A stretch of DNA of 64,000 nucleotides from Allofournierella massiliensis (GCF_004345265.1 NZ_SLUM01000014.1:39767-103766), one strand, 5' to 3'; positions 9,229 through 18,032 are shown, numbered from the stretch's first letter. The notes: generated from the sequence alone by a model not told the origin. A program made the numbers and translations.

Positions 9229-9256
9229 TATAAACCCTGTAAAAAATGCTATAATA
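9229..9256 (+). promoter_or_regulatory. Likely promoter of the D,D-carboxypeptidase gene
   Basis: An extended -10, TGCTATAAT (TATAAT at 9250-9255), with a weak -35 (TTATAA). It leaves a leader of about 145 bases. Confidence 0.5.
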
Positions 9257-9270
9257 CAAGGTAAATCACT

Positions 9271-9317
9271 GGGCATTCTGCCCGGGATCAAATCGCTTTT
9301 TTCGGGCATTCTGCCCG
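9271..9317 (+). repeat. Twice-repeated small hairpin in the carboxypeptidase leader
   Basis: GGGCATTCTGCCCG occurs at 9271-9284 and again at 9304-9317. Each copy is a GGGC/GCCC stem-loop. Confidence 0.6.
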
Positions 9318-9406
9318 TTTGTCCCACCGCGTTCCCCCGCCTTCCGGCGCCGGGTTCGAGCGGTTTCGCACTAAACATTTTAACGCGTTTAAAAGGAAAA
9401 GTCCAC

Positions 9407-10777
9407 ATGAAAAAATTTACCGCGCTTTTGCTCGCTCTGGTTTTTATGGCGGCTGTTTTCGCTTTGCCCGCCGGGGCGGTGGGGTTTGAGCCCCCCTTCG
9501 AAATTTCCGGCAAGGCCGCCTACATCGTGAACACCGACACCAACATCATCGTATATGAAAAGAACAGCGAGGAATCGCTGCCCGCCGCCAGCACCACCAA
9601 GCTGATGACCGCCATTCTGGTGATGGAGCAGTATCAGGACCAGCTGGACACCGTGACCGGCGAGTCCTCCGCCTATATTCGGGACACCATCTACACCTTC
9701 GGTCTGGAGCACGGCGCCCTGGCCAATGCGGATATCCGACTGGGCGAGCCCCACACGCTGCGCAGCCTGCTGTACGCCTGCCTGGTGCCCAGCGCCGCCG
9801 ATGCCGCCATGATCCTGGCCAGCACAGTGAGCGGCGGCAACATCGACAACTTCGTTTACATGATGAACAGCAAGGCCAAGGAGATCGGCTGCACCGGTAC
9901 CACCTTTGTGGACCCGGTGGGCATGAGCATCGACAATGTGACCACCGCCCGGGATCTTTACCTGATCTTGCGCTATGCCATGAGCTTTGACGTGCTGCGG
10001 GAGATCATGGGCACCGTCAAGTGGGACATGGGCCAGGATTTCATGCCCAGCCGCTACTCTGCCTCCAACCCCTACAACCTCTACACCACCAATATGATGA
10101 TCTACGAGGGGCCCGGCGCAGAATATTACCGCAAATATACCAAGGGCGGCAAAACCGGCTCGCTGGAGGACTGGCAGAATCTGGCCGCCTGGCACACCAG
10201 CCCGGACACCGGCGAGACCTACATCAGCGTAGTGCTGAACAGCCCGGTCTCCTGCGACCCCTACCCTTACCAGAAGGACCACCCCGCCTCCTACGAGACC
10301 GGCCTTTTGATGGACTGGGTGTTTGAGAATTTCGCCATCCAGCCTGCCATGAAAACCGGCGAACCGCTGGCAGAGGTAAAGGTGAAATATTCCACCGACG
10401 CCGATACCGTGATGCTCTTCCCCGCAGATGATATGATGACCATCCTGCCCAAGAACACCGACGAGAGTGTGACCCAGAAAACCTTCCAGCTGCCGGAATA
10501 CGTCACCGCCCCGGTGAAAAAGGGTGATGTGATCGGCACCGTGACCCTTTCCCTTTCCGGCCAGACCATCGGCGTAGTGGAGCTCACCGCCGACCGGGAT
10601 CTGGATCGCAACATGCTGCTGTTCACCCTGTCCAAAATCGGGGAATTCTTCGGCAGCCTGTACTTCAAGGTACTGCTCTGTGTGAGCGCTGTGACCGCCG
10701 TTGCCTATGTGCTCCTCTATTACCGTTATCAGGCCACACGCAAGAGCAACCGCCGGCCCCGCCGCCCCTCGCTGTGA
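9407..10777 (+). CDS. dacF: D-alanyl-D-alanine carboxypeptidase, S11 family (DacF-like)
   Basis: This penicillin-binding protein trims the terminal D-Ala from peptidoglycan stem peptides. A signal peptide (MKKFTALLLALVFMAA, cleavage after about residue 24) is followed by the serine-enzyme motifs: STTK at residues 62-65 and KTG (GGKTGS) near residue 248. The middle motif, normally SxN, reads SAA at 129-131, so the usual Asn is absent. The C-terminal beta domain ends in a membrane helix and a basic tail (about 420-456), which is a stronger anchor than the amphipathic helix of many S11 enzymes. The start has AAAAGGAAAAG nearby. No terminator is seen before pncB 100 bases downstream, so read-through is possible. 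Confidence 0.92.
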   Translation: MKKFTALLLALVFMAAVFALPAGAVGFEPPFEISGKAAYIVNTDTNIIVYEKNSEESLPAASTTKLMTAILVMEQYQDQLDTVTGESSAYIRDTIYTFGLEHGALANADIRLGEPHTLRSLLYACLVPSAADAAMILASTVSGGNIDNFVYMMNSKAKEIGCTGTTFVDPVGMSIDNVTTARDLYLILRYAMSFDVLREIMGTVKWDMGQDFMPSRYSASNPYNLYTTNMMIYEGPGAEYYRKYTKGGKTGSLEDWQNLAAWHTSPDTGETYISVVLNSPVSCDPYPYQKDHPASYETGLLMDWVFENFAIQPAMKTGEPLAEVKVKYSTDADTVMLFPADDMMTILPKNTDESVTQKTFQLPEYVTAPVKKGDVIGTVTLSLSGQTIGVVELTADRDLDRNMLLFTLSKIGEFFGSLYFKVLLCVSAVTAVAYVLLYYRYQATRKSNRRPRRPSL

Positions 10778-10877
10778 CCGCGACCTGTTGTTTCCCGCGC
10801 CCTTCGGGTGCTGTGAAGAGCCCTGCCGCCCTTGCCGCGGCCTGGCCCAAATTCATTTGAGAGAGAGTTGGAGCTTT

Positions 10878-12344
10878 ATGTTGGATGTGAAACGCAACCT
10901 GACCACCATCATGGACTTTTATGAGCTCACCATGGCCGCCGGGTACCTGGAGGAAGGCTACGAGGACAAGATCAGTGTGTTCGATATGTTCTTCCGCAAG
11001 ATCCCCGACGGAGGCGGCTTTGCCATCATGGCCGGCCTGGACACCTTCATCGATGCGGTGGAAAACCTGAAATTCACCCAGGAAGACATCGACTACCTGC
11101 GTGGCACCGGGGTGTTCAACGAGCGCTTCCTGGACTATCTGAGCCACTTTAAGCTGCACTGCAACATCTGGGCCATTCCCGAAGGCACCCCCATCTTCCC
11201 CCGCGAGCCCATTGTAACCGTGGAGGGCCCCTCCATCGAGTGCCAGCTGCTGGAGACCCTGCTGCTGGTCACCATCAACCACCAGTGCCTGGTGGCCACC
11301 AAGGCCAACCGCATCGTGCGCAGCGCCCAGGGCCGCCCGGTGATGGAGTTCGGCGCCCGCCGGGCTCAGGGCTACGACGCCGCTGTTTACGGCGCCCGCG
11401 CCGCCTACATCGGCGGCTGCTCCTCCACCAGCTGCGTAATGGCTGCCCGTGATTTCGGCATCCCCGCCTCCGGTACCATGGCCCACAGCTGGGTGCAGAT
11501 GTTCCCCAGCGAATACGAAGCCTTCAAAAAATATGCAGAGTTGTATCCCGATTCCTGTGTACTTCTCGTTGACACCTATAACGTGATGAAGAGCGGCGTG
11601 CCCAACGCCATCAAGGTGTTCGATGAGGTACTGAAGCCCCAGGGCAAGCGCCCGGTGGCCATCCGCATCGACTCCGGCGACATTGCCTATCTGTCCAAAA
11701 AGGCCCGCAAGGTGCTGGACGCTGCCGGTTACGAGGACTGCGGCATCTGCGCCTCCAACAGCCTGGACGAATACATCGTGCGGGATCTGATTTTGCAGGA
11801 GGCCAAAATCGACAGCTTCGGCATTGGTGAGAACCTGATCACCGCCAAGAGCGATCCGGTGTTCGGCGGTGTGTACAAGCTGGCCGCGGTGAAGGACGGC
11901 GAGGACTACATCCCCAAGATCAAGGTAAGCGAGAGCACCGAAAAGCTGACCATTCCCCTGCTGAAAAAGGTGTGGCGCATCTACGACCACTACACCAAAA
12001 AGGCCATGGCGGACTATGTGACCGTTTATGACGAAGAGGTGGAGGTGGGCGACGGCCTGACCCTGTTCGATCCCTTCCAGACCTGGAAGGAGCGCACCTA
12101 CACCAACTGCTCCGCGGTCTGCCTGACCACCCCCATCTACGAGAACGGCAAGCTGGTCTACGAGCGGCCCAACGTGACCCAGATTCGGGAACGCTGCACC
12201 GTGCAGCTGGAAAACCTGTGGGAGGAAATGCGCCGTTTTGAGTATCCCCACAAGTATTATGTGGACCTTTCTCAGAAGCTGTGGGACTGCCAGCACAAGC
12301 TGCTCACCGACCTGAGCAAGGTCACCGGAAAATCGGCGGACTGA
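10878..12344 (+). CDS. pncB: Nicotinate phosphoribosyltransferase
   Basis: It converts nicotinate, PRPP and ATP to nicotinate mononucleotide in NAD salvage. The 488-residue product begins with LTTIMDFYELTMAAGYL, a hallmark of the family. It has the motif around the phosphorylated His region (GTMAHSWVQMF), the RIDSGDI segment and the EFGARRAQG segment. The ATG at 10878 is preceded by GGAG at a proper distance, and the protein begins where relatives begin. A strong terminator follows within 20 bases. No nadE or nicotinamidase is nearby. Confidence 0.95.
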   Translation: MLDVKRNLTTIMDFYELTMAAGYLEEGYEDKISVFDMFFRKIPDGGGFAIMAGLDTFIDAVENLKFTQEDIDYLRGTGVFNERFLDYLSHFKLHCNIWAIPEGTPIFPREPIVTVEGPSIECQLLETLLLVTINHQCLVATKANRIVRSAQGRPVMEFGARRAQGYDAAVYGARAAYIGGCSSTSCVMAARDFGIPASGTMAHSWVQMFPSEYEAFKKYAELYPDSCVLLVDTYNVMKSGVPNAIKVFDEVLKPQGKRPVAIRIDSGDIAYLSKKARKVLDAAGYEDCGICASNSLDEYIVRDLILQEAKIDSFGIGENLITAKSDPVFGGVYKLAAVKDGEDYIPKIKVSESTEKLTIPLLKKVWRIYDHYTKKAMADYVTVYDEEVEVGDGLTLFDPFQTWKERTYTNCSAVCLTTPIYENGKLVYERPNVTQIRERCTVQLENLWEEMRRFEYPHKYYVDLSQKLWDCQHKLLTDLSKVTGKSAD

Positions 12345-12363
12345 TTTTTCATAAATAAAACAG

Positions 12364-12401
12364 CATCACCCGGGGAACACTATTCCCCGGGTGATGTTTT
12401 T
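12364..12401 (+). terminator. Intrinsic terminator after pncB
   Basis: CATCACCCGGGGAA pairs perfectly with TTCCCCGGGTGATG and is followed by five T. The next gene's ATG comes directly after the T run. Confidence 0.92.
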
Positions 12402-12794
12402 ATGCTGCGAAACACAACGTTGTTCTTTGTGGGAGCCTTCGGCTACGGGCAGATTGAACTGCTCTACCGGGGCTATACCCACTGGACCATGCTGGCCGCA
12501 GGCGGGGTGATCCTGCTGGTGCTCCGCGGCCTGGACTGTGTCCTTCCCCGCCGGGTGCCGCTGCTGGCCCGCTGCGCTGTGGGCTCAGGCTGCACCACCG
12601 GCCTGGAGCTGGCCATGGGGCTTATCTGCAATCGGATGCTGGGCATGGGCATCTGGGATTACTCCGACCGGTGGGGCAACCTGTGGGGCCAGATCTGCCC
12701 CCGATTCAGCTTCTACTGGTTTCTGCTGTGCATTCCGGTCTTTGTCTGCTTCGCCTGTGCAGACCGGCTGCGCGCAGCCCTTCGTCCCGCCTGA
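12402..12794 (+). CDS. Small membrane protein of the ABC_trans_CmpB (PF06541-like) family
   Basis: The 130-residue protein is almost wholly membrane-embedded, with about four helices. It carries the IELLYRGYTHWTM motif and a later MGIWDYSDRWGNLWGQICP segment that are characteristic of the putative ABC-transporter type IV/CmpB family. The biochemical role of that family is not established. No ATPase partner is next to it. The start is odd: the ATG is the first codon after the pncB terminator U tract, and there is no ribosome binding site. Either translation is leaderless-like or the true start is the in-frame TTG or GTG within the next ten codons. A bidirectional terminator follows. Confidence 0.75.
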   Translation: MLRNTTLFFVGAFGYGQIELLYRGYTHWTMLAAGGVILLVLRGLDCVLPRRVPLLARCAVGSGCTTGLELAMGLICNRMLGMGIWDYSDRWGNLWGQICPRFSFYWFLLCIPVFVCFACADRLRAALRPA

Positions 12795-12818
12795 GATTTC
12801 CCTGTCGCCCGCATATAC

Positions 12819-12863
12819 AAAAAGCCTGCCGCCGTGGAGTTTTCCACGGCGGCAGGCTTTTTC
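12819..12863. terminator. Bidirectional terminator between convergent genes
   Basis: AAAAAGCCTGCCGCCGTGGA is mirrored by TCCACGGCGGCAGGCTTTTT with a tiny loop, ending the plus-strand membrane gene and the minus-strand glucosidase gene. Confidence 0.92.
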
Positions 12864-12889
12864 TGTTGAAAATCCGTCTGTATTTTTCC

Positions 12890-14581
12890 TCAGGGCTCCA
12901 TCTCCAGCACCACGGCCTGCCAGGGCTGAGCGGCAAACCGGTCGAAGCCCGGCTGCGGGCCGCCTTCCTGATTGTTGAGCAGTACCTGACGGATGATCCC
13001 CGGCAGCGCCAGACTGCGGGGCAGCTCACTCAGGTTGCAGACCACCAGCAGCGTTTTTCCGCCGCCGGTGCGCCGGTAGGCCATCAGGCCCTCCTCTTCC
13101 TCCAGCACCGGCTCACAGTCGCCCCACACCAGCGCTTCCTCCCACTGAGGGTCTTTGCGCAGGGCCAGCAGCTTTTTGTACCAGTTCAGTACCGAATCCG
13201 GCCGGGCCTGCTGCTTCTCGGCGTTGATGCGGGTGTAGTTGGGGTTCACACGAATCCAGGGCGTTCCGATGGTAAACCCGGCATTGGGGCCACCAGTCCA
13301 CTGCACGGGCGTGCGGGCATTGTCCCGGCTGTAATGGGCGCAGGCAGCCAGCGCCTCGGCTTCGCTCAGGCCCAGATCCAGGCAGGCGGCATACTCGCCA
13401 TGGCTGCTCACATCGTCCATATCCCCGATGCTCTCAAACCGGGTATTGGTCATGCCCAGCTCCTGCCCCTGATACAAAAACGGAATCCCCCGCAGCAGCA
13501 CGCTGGCGGTGGCAAGGCAGGTCTTGGCCTGTTCGTTTTCCTCCTCGCCTTGGGGCAGGTAATGGCTCACGCCCCGGGGCTCGTCGTGGTTTTCGATGAT
13601 GTTGGCCAGAAAACCCACGCCCGCCGCCTGCCGCTGGGAGGCAAAGCAGGCGTCCCGGTACTGGGTAGTGGTGGGCTGTTTTGCCCTTGCCCAGCCCTGC
13701 GCATCCTTCCCCAGGCAGGTGGGCGCGAAGTCGAACATGGTGGAGAAGTGCCCCTCCGGGCCGATGAACTCCGCCAGCCGGGCGGGGTCGGTGTCGAACA
13801 CTTCGCCCACCGTGAAGGCCTTGTGGGGTGCGAAGGTCTCCCGCTTCATCTCTTCCAGAAACGCCCCCAGCCCCTCGGCCACGCCGGGCTCGGTGAGCAT
13901 CCTGCGGCAATCGGAAAGGCCGTCCGGCCGGTCTGCCGGGTAATCCCGGAAGGCCAGATCCTTTTTGATGTTCACAATGGCGTCGATGCGGAAGCCCGCC
14001 ACGCCCTTGTCCAGCCACCAGTTGATCATGCTGTAAATTTCCCGACGCAGGGCCGGGTTCTCCCAGTTCAGATCCGGTTGCTTTTTATGGAAGAGATGCA
14101 GATAGTACAGATCCGTCTGGCCGGGCACAAGGCTCCACACGCTGCCGCCGAAGTATCCCCGCCAGTTGCAGGGCGGCTTGCCGTTTTTGCCCTTGCGGAA
14201 GTAGAAATACTGCCCATAAGGGCCTTCCGGATCCGCCACGGCCTTCCGGAACCAGATGTGCTCATCCGAGCAGTGGTTCACCACCAGATCCATCACCAGT
14301 CGGATGTCCCGTTTTTTGGCTTCCTCCAGCAGATGGTCCATGTCCTCCATGGTACCGAAGCGCGGGTCGATGGCCTGATAATCCGAGATATCGTAGCCCT
14401 GATCCGCCAGCGGGCTCTGGTACACCGGTGACAGCCAGATGATGTCCACACCCAGCTCCTTCAGATAATCCAGTTTCGCGGTGATGCCGGGCAGATCGCC
14501 CACGCCGTCGCCGTTGGAATCGTAAAAGCTTTTCGGCCAAATCTGATAGGCCGCCTTGTTGTGCCACCATTGCCGTTCCAT
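12890..14581 (-). CDS. GH13 alpha-glucosidase (oligo-1,6-glucosidase or phosphotrehalase group)
   Basis: The 563-residue protein has the GH13 (beta/alpha)8 catalytic fold. Region I is DLVVNHCSDEH, region II GFRIDAI (nucleophile Asp), region III FTVGEVF (acid/base Glu) and region IV IENHDEPR (third Asp). The opening WWHNKAAYQIWPKSFYDSNG and the QPDLNW segment place it with oligo-1,6-glucosidase and trehalose-6-phosphate hydrolase. Sequence alone does not separate these. There is no signal peptide, so it acts inside the cell on imported sugars. The ATG has AAAAAGGAGCG upstream, and a good promoter lies at 14623-14651. No sugar transporter is adjacent. Confidence 0.9.
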   Translation of the reverse strand: MERQWWHNKAAYQIWPKSFYDSNGDGVGDLPGITAKLDYLKELGVDIIWLSPVYQSPLADQGYDISDYQAIDPRFGTMEDMDHLLEEAKKRDIRLVMDLVVNHCSDEHIWFRKAVADPEGPYGQYFYFRKGKNGKPPCNWRGYFGGSVWSLVPGQTDLYYLHLFHKKQPDLNWENPALRREIYSMINWWLDKGVAGFRIDAIVNIKKDLAFRDYPADRPDGLSDCRRMLTEPGVAEGLGAFLEEMKRETFAPHKAFTVGEVFDTDPARLAEFIGPEGHFSTMFDFAPTCLGKDAQGWARAKQPTTTQYRDACFASQRQAAGVGFLANIIENHDEPRGVSHYLPQGEEENEQAKTCLATASVLLRGIPFLYQGQELGMTNTRFESIGDMDDVSSHGEYAACLDLGLSEAEALAACAHYSRDNARTPVQWTGGPNAGFTIGTPWIRVNPNYTRINAEKQQARPDSVLNWYKKLLALRKDPQWEEALVWGDCEPVLEEEEGLMAYRRTGGGKTLLVVCNLSELPRSLALPGIIRQVLLNNQEGGPQPGFDRFAAQPWQAVVLEMEP

Positions 14582-14622
14582 GGTTTCTGCACGCTCCTTT
14601 TTCTGGAATCGTTTTCAGGCCC

Positions 14623-14651
14623 ATTATAAACAGCAGCGGCAACCTTTGCAA
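14623..14651 (-). promoter_or_regulatory. Promoter of the GH13 gene
   Basis: TTGCAA (14651-14646) and TATAAT (14628-14623) are spaced by 17 bases, between glmS and the GH13 gene. Confidence 0.8.
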
Positions 14652-14688
14652 GCCCTTTGTCCGTTTCCGGTAAATTTCCGGGAACAGC

Positions 14689-16509
14689 TTATTCCACGGT
14701 TACGCTCTTGGCCAGATTACGGGGCTTATCCACGTCGCAGCCCCGCAGAACGCTCATATAATAGGCGAACAGCTGCAGCGGCACGATCATCAAAAGCGGC
14801 ATGAACACGCTTTCCAGCCGGGGCAGGCGCACCACATAGTCCGCCGCACCCTCAGGCACCGTCGCTTCCTCCTTGCACAGCAGGATCACCCGTGCGCCCC
14901 GTGTTTTGACCTCTTTCACGTTGCTCAACGTTTTTTCAAACACATCGTCCTGAGTGGCCAGCGCAATCACCGGGGTACCCTCGGTAACCAGCGAAATGGT
15001 GCCGTGCTTCAGCTCACCGGCCGCGTAAGCCTCGCTGTGCACATAACTGATCTCCTTCAGCTTCAGGCTGCCCTCCAGCGACAGCGAATAGTCAAACCCC
15101 CGGCCCATGAAGAACAGGTCGCTGCTGTTCATGAACTGGCTGGCCAGATACTGGATCTGATCGCAGTTTTCCAGCAGCGGCTTCTGCAACGCGGGGGCTT
15201 TTTGCAGCTGCTCGGTCAGATAGCCCACCTCGTGCTCGTCCAGAGTACCCCGGGCCAGTGCCAGCCGCAGCGCCAGCAGATACATCACCGCCAGCTGCAC
15301 ACTGTATGCCTTGGTGCTGGCCACCGCGATCTCCGGCCCGGCGTGGGTGTAGATTGTCCAGTCTGCTGCGCGGGCGATGGAGGACCCCACCACGTTGACC
15401 ACCGCCAGCGTTCTGGCGCCCTTTTCCTTCGCCAGCTTCAGGGCCGCCAGCGTATCCAGCGTTTCGCCGCTCTGGCTGATGATGACCACCAGATCCCCCG
15501 GATGCAGAATGGGGTCGCTGTAACGGAATTCACTGGCAATCTGGGTGAAGGCAGGCAGCCGGGCCATCTTTTCAATGGCGGTGCGACCCACCATACCCGC
15601 ATGCATGGCGGTGCCGCAGCCCACGATGTGAATGCCGGTCAGCCCTTTCAGATATTCGTCGGTCAGGCCGCACTCGCTCAAATCCGGCAGGCCGCCCTTG
15701 ATACGGGGACCGATGGTAGCCTGCAATGCCGCCTGCTGCTCGTAAATTTCCTTGAGCATGAAATGGGGATAGCCGCCCTTTTCCGCGGCCTCCATTTCCC
15801 ACTGAGCTTCCATCCGGGGGCGCTCCACCGGCTGACCCAGCCGGTCAAACAGGCGGATGCTGTCCGGCTTCAGCTCCACCATATCGCCCTCCTCCAGCGC
15901 GATGTAGGTGCGGGTATGCCGCAGCAGAGCCGGAATGTCACTGGCCAGAAAGTTCTCTCCCTCGCCGCAGCCCACGATGAGCGGGCTGTCCTTCCGTGCG
16001 CCGTAGATCACACCCGGCCGGTCCCGGAACAGAATGGCAAGGCCATAGCTGCCCCGCACCTGAGCCAGCGTGCGGCGCATGGCATCCAGCGGGTCGCCCT
16101 GATAGTTGTGATCCATCAGCTTGACCAGCACCTCGCTGTCGGTCTCACTGCAGAATTCGTACCCTTTGCGGACCAGATATTCCCGCAGCTGGGCGTAGTT
16201 TTCGATGATGCCGTTGTGGACCAGACTTACCCGGGCTGCCGAGAGGGGGTGGCTGTTCACATCGCTGGGCGCACCATGGGTGGCCCAGCGGGTATGGCCG
16301 ATGCCACAGCCGCTGTCCGGCAGATGCAGCCCGGCCAGCTTTTCCTCCAGTGCACTCAGCCGACCCTGTGCCTTCGCCACCCGGATGCCATCCGGATAGC
16401 TCAACGCCACACCTGCCGAGTCATAGCCCCGGTATTCCAGTTTATGCAGCCCTTCCAGCAGAACGTCCAGACTGCCGGCCTTTCCCGAATATCCAACGAT
16501 GCCGCACAT
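14689..16509 (-). CDS. glmS: Glutamine-fructose-6-phosphate aminotransferase (isomerizing)
   Basis: GlmS makes glucosamine-6-phosphate, the entry to cell-wall amino sugars. The start at 16509 leaves Cys as residue 2 (MCGIVGYSG), the N-terminal nucleophile of the glutaminase domain. Two SIS sugar-isomerase domains follow (ISQSGETLDT and the later SEAYAAGELKHG segment), and the end KPRNLAKSVTVE is classic. The length of 606 residues is normal. The binding site is GGGAGG. The promoter at 16573-16601 gives a leader of only about 60 bases, too short for a glmS ribozyme, which is common upstream of glmS in other Firmicutes. Confidence 0.97.
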   Translation of the reverse strand: MCGIVGYSGKAGSLDVLLEGLHKLEYRGYDSAGVALSYPDGIRVAKAQGRLSALEEKLAGLHLPDSGCGIGHTRWATHGAPSDVNSHPLSAARVSLVHNGIIENYAQLREYLVRKGYEFCSETDSEVLVKLMDHNYQGDPLDAMRRTLAQVRGSYGLAILFRDRPGVIYGARKDSPLIVGCGEGENFLASDIPALLRHTRTYIALEEGDMVELKPDSIRLFDRLGQPVERPRMEAQWEMEAAEKGGYPHFMLKEIYEQQAALQATIGPRIKGGLPDLSECGLTDEYLKGLTGIHIVGCGTAMHAGMVGRTAIEKMARLPAFTQIASEFRYSDPILHPGDLVVIISQSGETLDTLAALKLAKEKGARTLAVVNVVGSSIARAADWTIYTHAGPEIAVASTKAYSVQLAVMYLLALRLALARGTLDEHEVGYLTEQLQKAPALQKPLLENCDQIQYLASQFMNSSDLFFMGRGFDYSLSLEGSLKLKEISYVHSEAYAAGELKHGTISLVTEGTPVIALATQDDVFEKTLSNVKEVKTRGARVILLCKEEATVPEGAADYVVRLPRLESVFMPLLMIVPLQLFAYYMSVLRGCDVDKPRNLAKSVTVE

Positions 16510-16572
16510 GGCAATCGCCTCCCTATGCTGAAAATATAAATTTTGCGCACGTTTTTGCAAAACATGTGAATC

Positions 16573-16601
16573 AGTATAGCATACGCGCATCATATTTTCA
16601 A
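16573..16601 (-). promoter_or_regulatory. Promoter of glmS
   Basis: TTGAAA (16601-16596) and an extended -10 TGCTATACT (16578-16573) with a 17-base spacer. Confidence 0.85.
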
Positions 16602-16678
16602 TTTTATCCGCAAATTTTATATTTTCATACACAAGTTTTCGACGCAGCCGCCCGCCCCTTGGGCATTATCCCCGCAAA

Positions 16679-16718
16679 AAAGCAAAACAAAAGCCGCCGC
16701 CCAAAACGGGCGGCGGCC
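16679..16718 (-). terminator. Terminator of the rplJ-rplL unit
   Basis: GCCGCCGCCC/GGGCGGCGGC stem with an AAAAC/GTTTT loop. On the minus strand it is followed by TTTTGTTTTGCTTTTTT. Confidence 0.9.
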
Positions 16719-16750
16719 TTGCAGATGCTCAATCAGGCAAGAAGCAGAAC

Positions 16751-17125
16751 TTACTTCAGCTCGATCTTGGCGCCGGCTTCTTCCAGCTTCTTCTTCATTT
16801 CCTCGGCGTCAGCCTTGGAAGCAGCTTCCTTCAGGGTCTTGGGAGCGTTGTCAACCAGCTCCTTGGCCTCCTTCAGGCCCAGACCGGTAGCTTCCTTAAC
16901 AGCCTTGATAACGGCCATCTTGTTGGCGCCAACCTCAGCCAGCACAACGTCGAACTCGGTCTTCTCCTCAGCAGCGGGAGCAGCAGCGCCAGCAGCAGCG
17001 GGAGCAGCAGCAGCCACGGCGGAAACGCCGAACTCTTCGCAGTAGGTGTCGATCAGTTCCTTCAGCTCCAGAACGGTCAGCTCTTTAACAGCGTCAATGA
17101 TTTTGGTGATTTTCTCAGAAGCCAT
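16751..17125 (-). CDS. rplL: Ribosomal protein L7/L12
   Basis: The multicopy stalk protein that recruits translation factors. It has 124 residues: an N-terminal dimerization helix ([20 protein letters not shown]), an Ala-rich hinge ([15 protein letters not shown]) and the C-terminal factor-binding domain with [20 protein letters not shown]. The start at 17125 is preferred over an ATG six bases upstream because GGAGG is then 9 bases away. It is co-transcribed with rplJ under the L10 leader. Confidence 0.97.
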   Translation of the reverse strand: MASEKITKIIDAVKELTVLELKELIDTYCEEFGVSAVAAAAPAAAGAAAPAAEEKTEFDVVLAEVGANKMAVIKAVKEATGLGLKEAKELVDNAPKTLKEAASKADAEEMKKKLEEAGAKIELK

Positions 17126-17215
17126 TGTCATATACCTCCAATGTACTCAATTTTAAAATGATGTTCGTTCAGCGGCAGCGCTTATGCGCACCGCCCGGAC
17201 GGGAAATTGCGTAAC

Positions 17216-17728
17216 TTACGCAGCGGGCTCTTCCTCGCACTTGTCGGCGTAGGCCTGCATAGCAACGGCCAGACCGCTGAGGGTGCTGGTGAGAGCGCCA
17301 GCAAACATGGACAGCATGCCTTCGCGGTTGGGCAGCTTGGCGATGGCCTCAACCTCTTCCTTGGGCATAACAGCGCCTTCCATGTAGCCGATCTTTACGT
17401 TGTAAGCGCCCTTGGACGCCTCAGCGTACTTGCACAGGATGCGGGCAGCAGCCATGGGATCCTCGTGGGCGATGGCGATGGCGGTGGTGCCTTCCAGCAC
17501 TTCGCTCATAGCCTCCAGCTCGGTATCCTTCAGGGCCAGACGCAGCATGGTGTTCTTCACAACCGCATACTCAACGCCAGCCTCACGCAGCTCCTTACGC
17601 AGCTTGGTATCATCGGCCACGTTGATGCCTTTGTAGTCAACGACCACACCGGCAACGGAAGCGGCGATCTTCTCCTTCAGAGCGGCAACATAAGCCTGCT
17701 TCTCGCTCAGAATTTTTGCACTGGGCAT
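17216..17728 (-). CDS. rplJ: Ribosomal protein L10
   Basis: The stalk base protein that binds 23S rRNA and anchors L7/L12 dimers. It has 170 residues, beginning MPSAKILSEKQAYVAALKEK, with the conserved VVDYKGINVADDTKLRKELR segment. The C-terminal helix that binds L12 is present. The ATG has GAGGTGA upstream. The gene is preceded by a long leader with an attenuator, consistent with autoregulation by the L10-L12 complex. Confidence 0.97.
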   Translation of the reverse strand: MPSAKILSEKQAYVAALKEKIAASVAGVVVDYKGINVADDTKLRKELREAGVEYAVVKNTMLRLALKDTELEAMSEVLEGTTAIAIAHEDPMAAARILCKYAEASKGAYNVKIGYMEGAVMPKEEVEAIAKLPNREGMLSMFAGALTSTLSGLAVAMQAYADKCEEEPAA

Positions 17729-17908
17729 TTCGATTCACCTCGTTTCAAACCTTCGTAACTTCTACTTCGCACAAAAAGCCCCTTTCCCGGCTTGGCCAAG
17801 AAAGGGGCATAAACATACACAAGGCAAATTTACGCGGCTTCTCGGCAGGCGGGCGGGATGGCCTCTTATGCTCCTTATATCACATGAGCACCTGCTGTCT
17901 TAAAAACA
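17729..17908 (-). promoter_or_regulatory. L10 leader RNA with an attenuator
   Basis: The leader contains the CCTGCCGAG core and the AGACAGCAGGTG segment seen in Firmicutes L10 leaders. It ends in a terminator hairpin (GCCCCTTTC/GAAAGGGGC, 17778-17808) followed by TTTTT on the minus strand. L10(L12)4 binding to the leader probably promotes termination before rplJ. The match was made by eye, not by covariance search. Confidence 0.75.
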
Positions 17909-17916
17909 GCATGAAT

Positions 17917-17946
17917 AGTATACCGCAAAGCGCGCGGATTTGTCAA
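17917..17946 (-). promoter_or_regulatory. Promoter of rplJ-rplL
   Basis: TTGACA (17946-17941) and TATACT (17922-17917), spacer 18, just after the rplA terminator. Confidence 0.88.
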
Positions 17947-17968
17947 GTGATTTTTTGCGATTTTTCGC

Positions 17969-18003
17969 AAAAAAACCGCCCCGCGGTTTGCGCGGGGCAG
18001 CGG
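17969..18003 (-). terminator. Terminator after rplA
   Basis: A GC-rich stem (CCGCTGCCCCGCG/CGCGGGGCGG) is followed by seven T on the minus strand, separating rplK-rplA from rplJ-rplL. Confidence 0.85.
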
Positions 18004-18032
18004 TCTGCATCCTCGCAGCCGTCAGGCTGTGA

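Noticed and set aside
16500..16660. A glmS ribozyme upstream of glmS
   Set aside because: The promoter is too close to the gene, and no ribozyme core was recognised.
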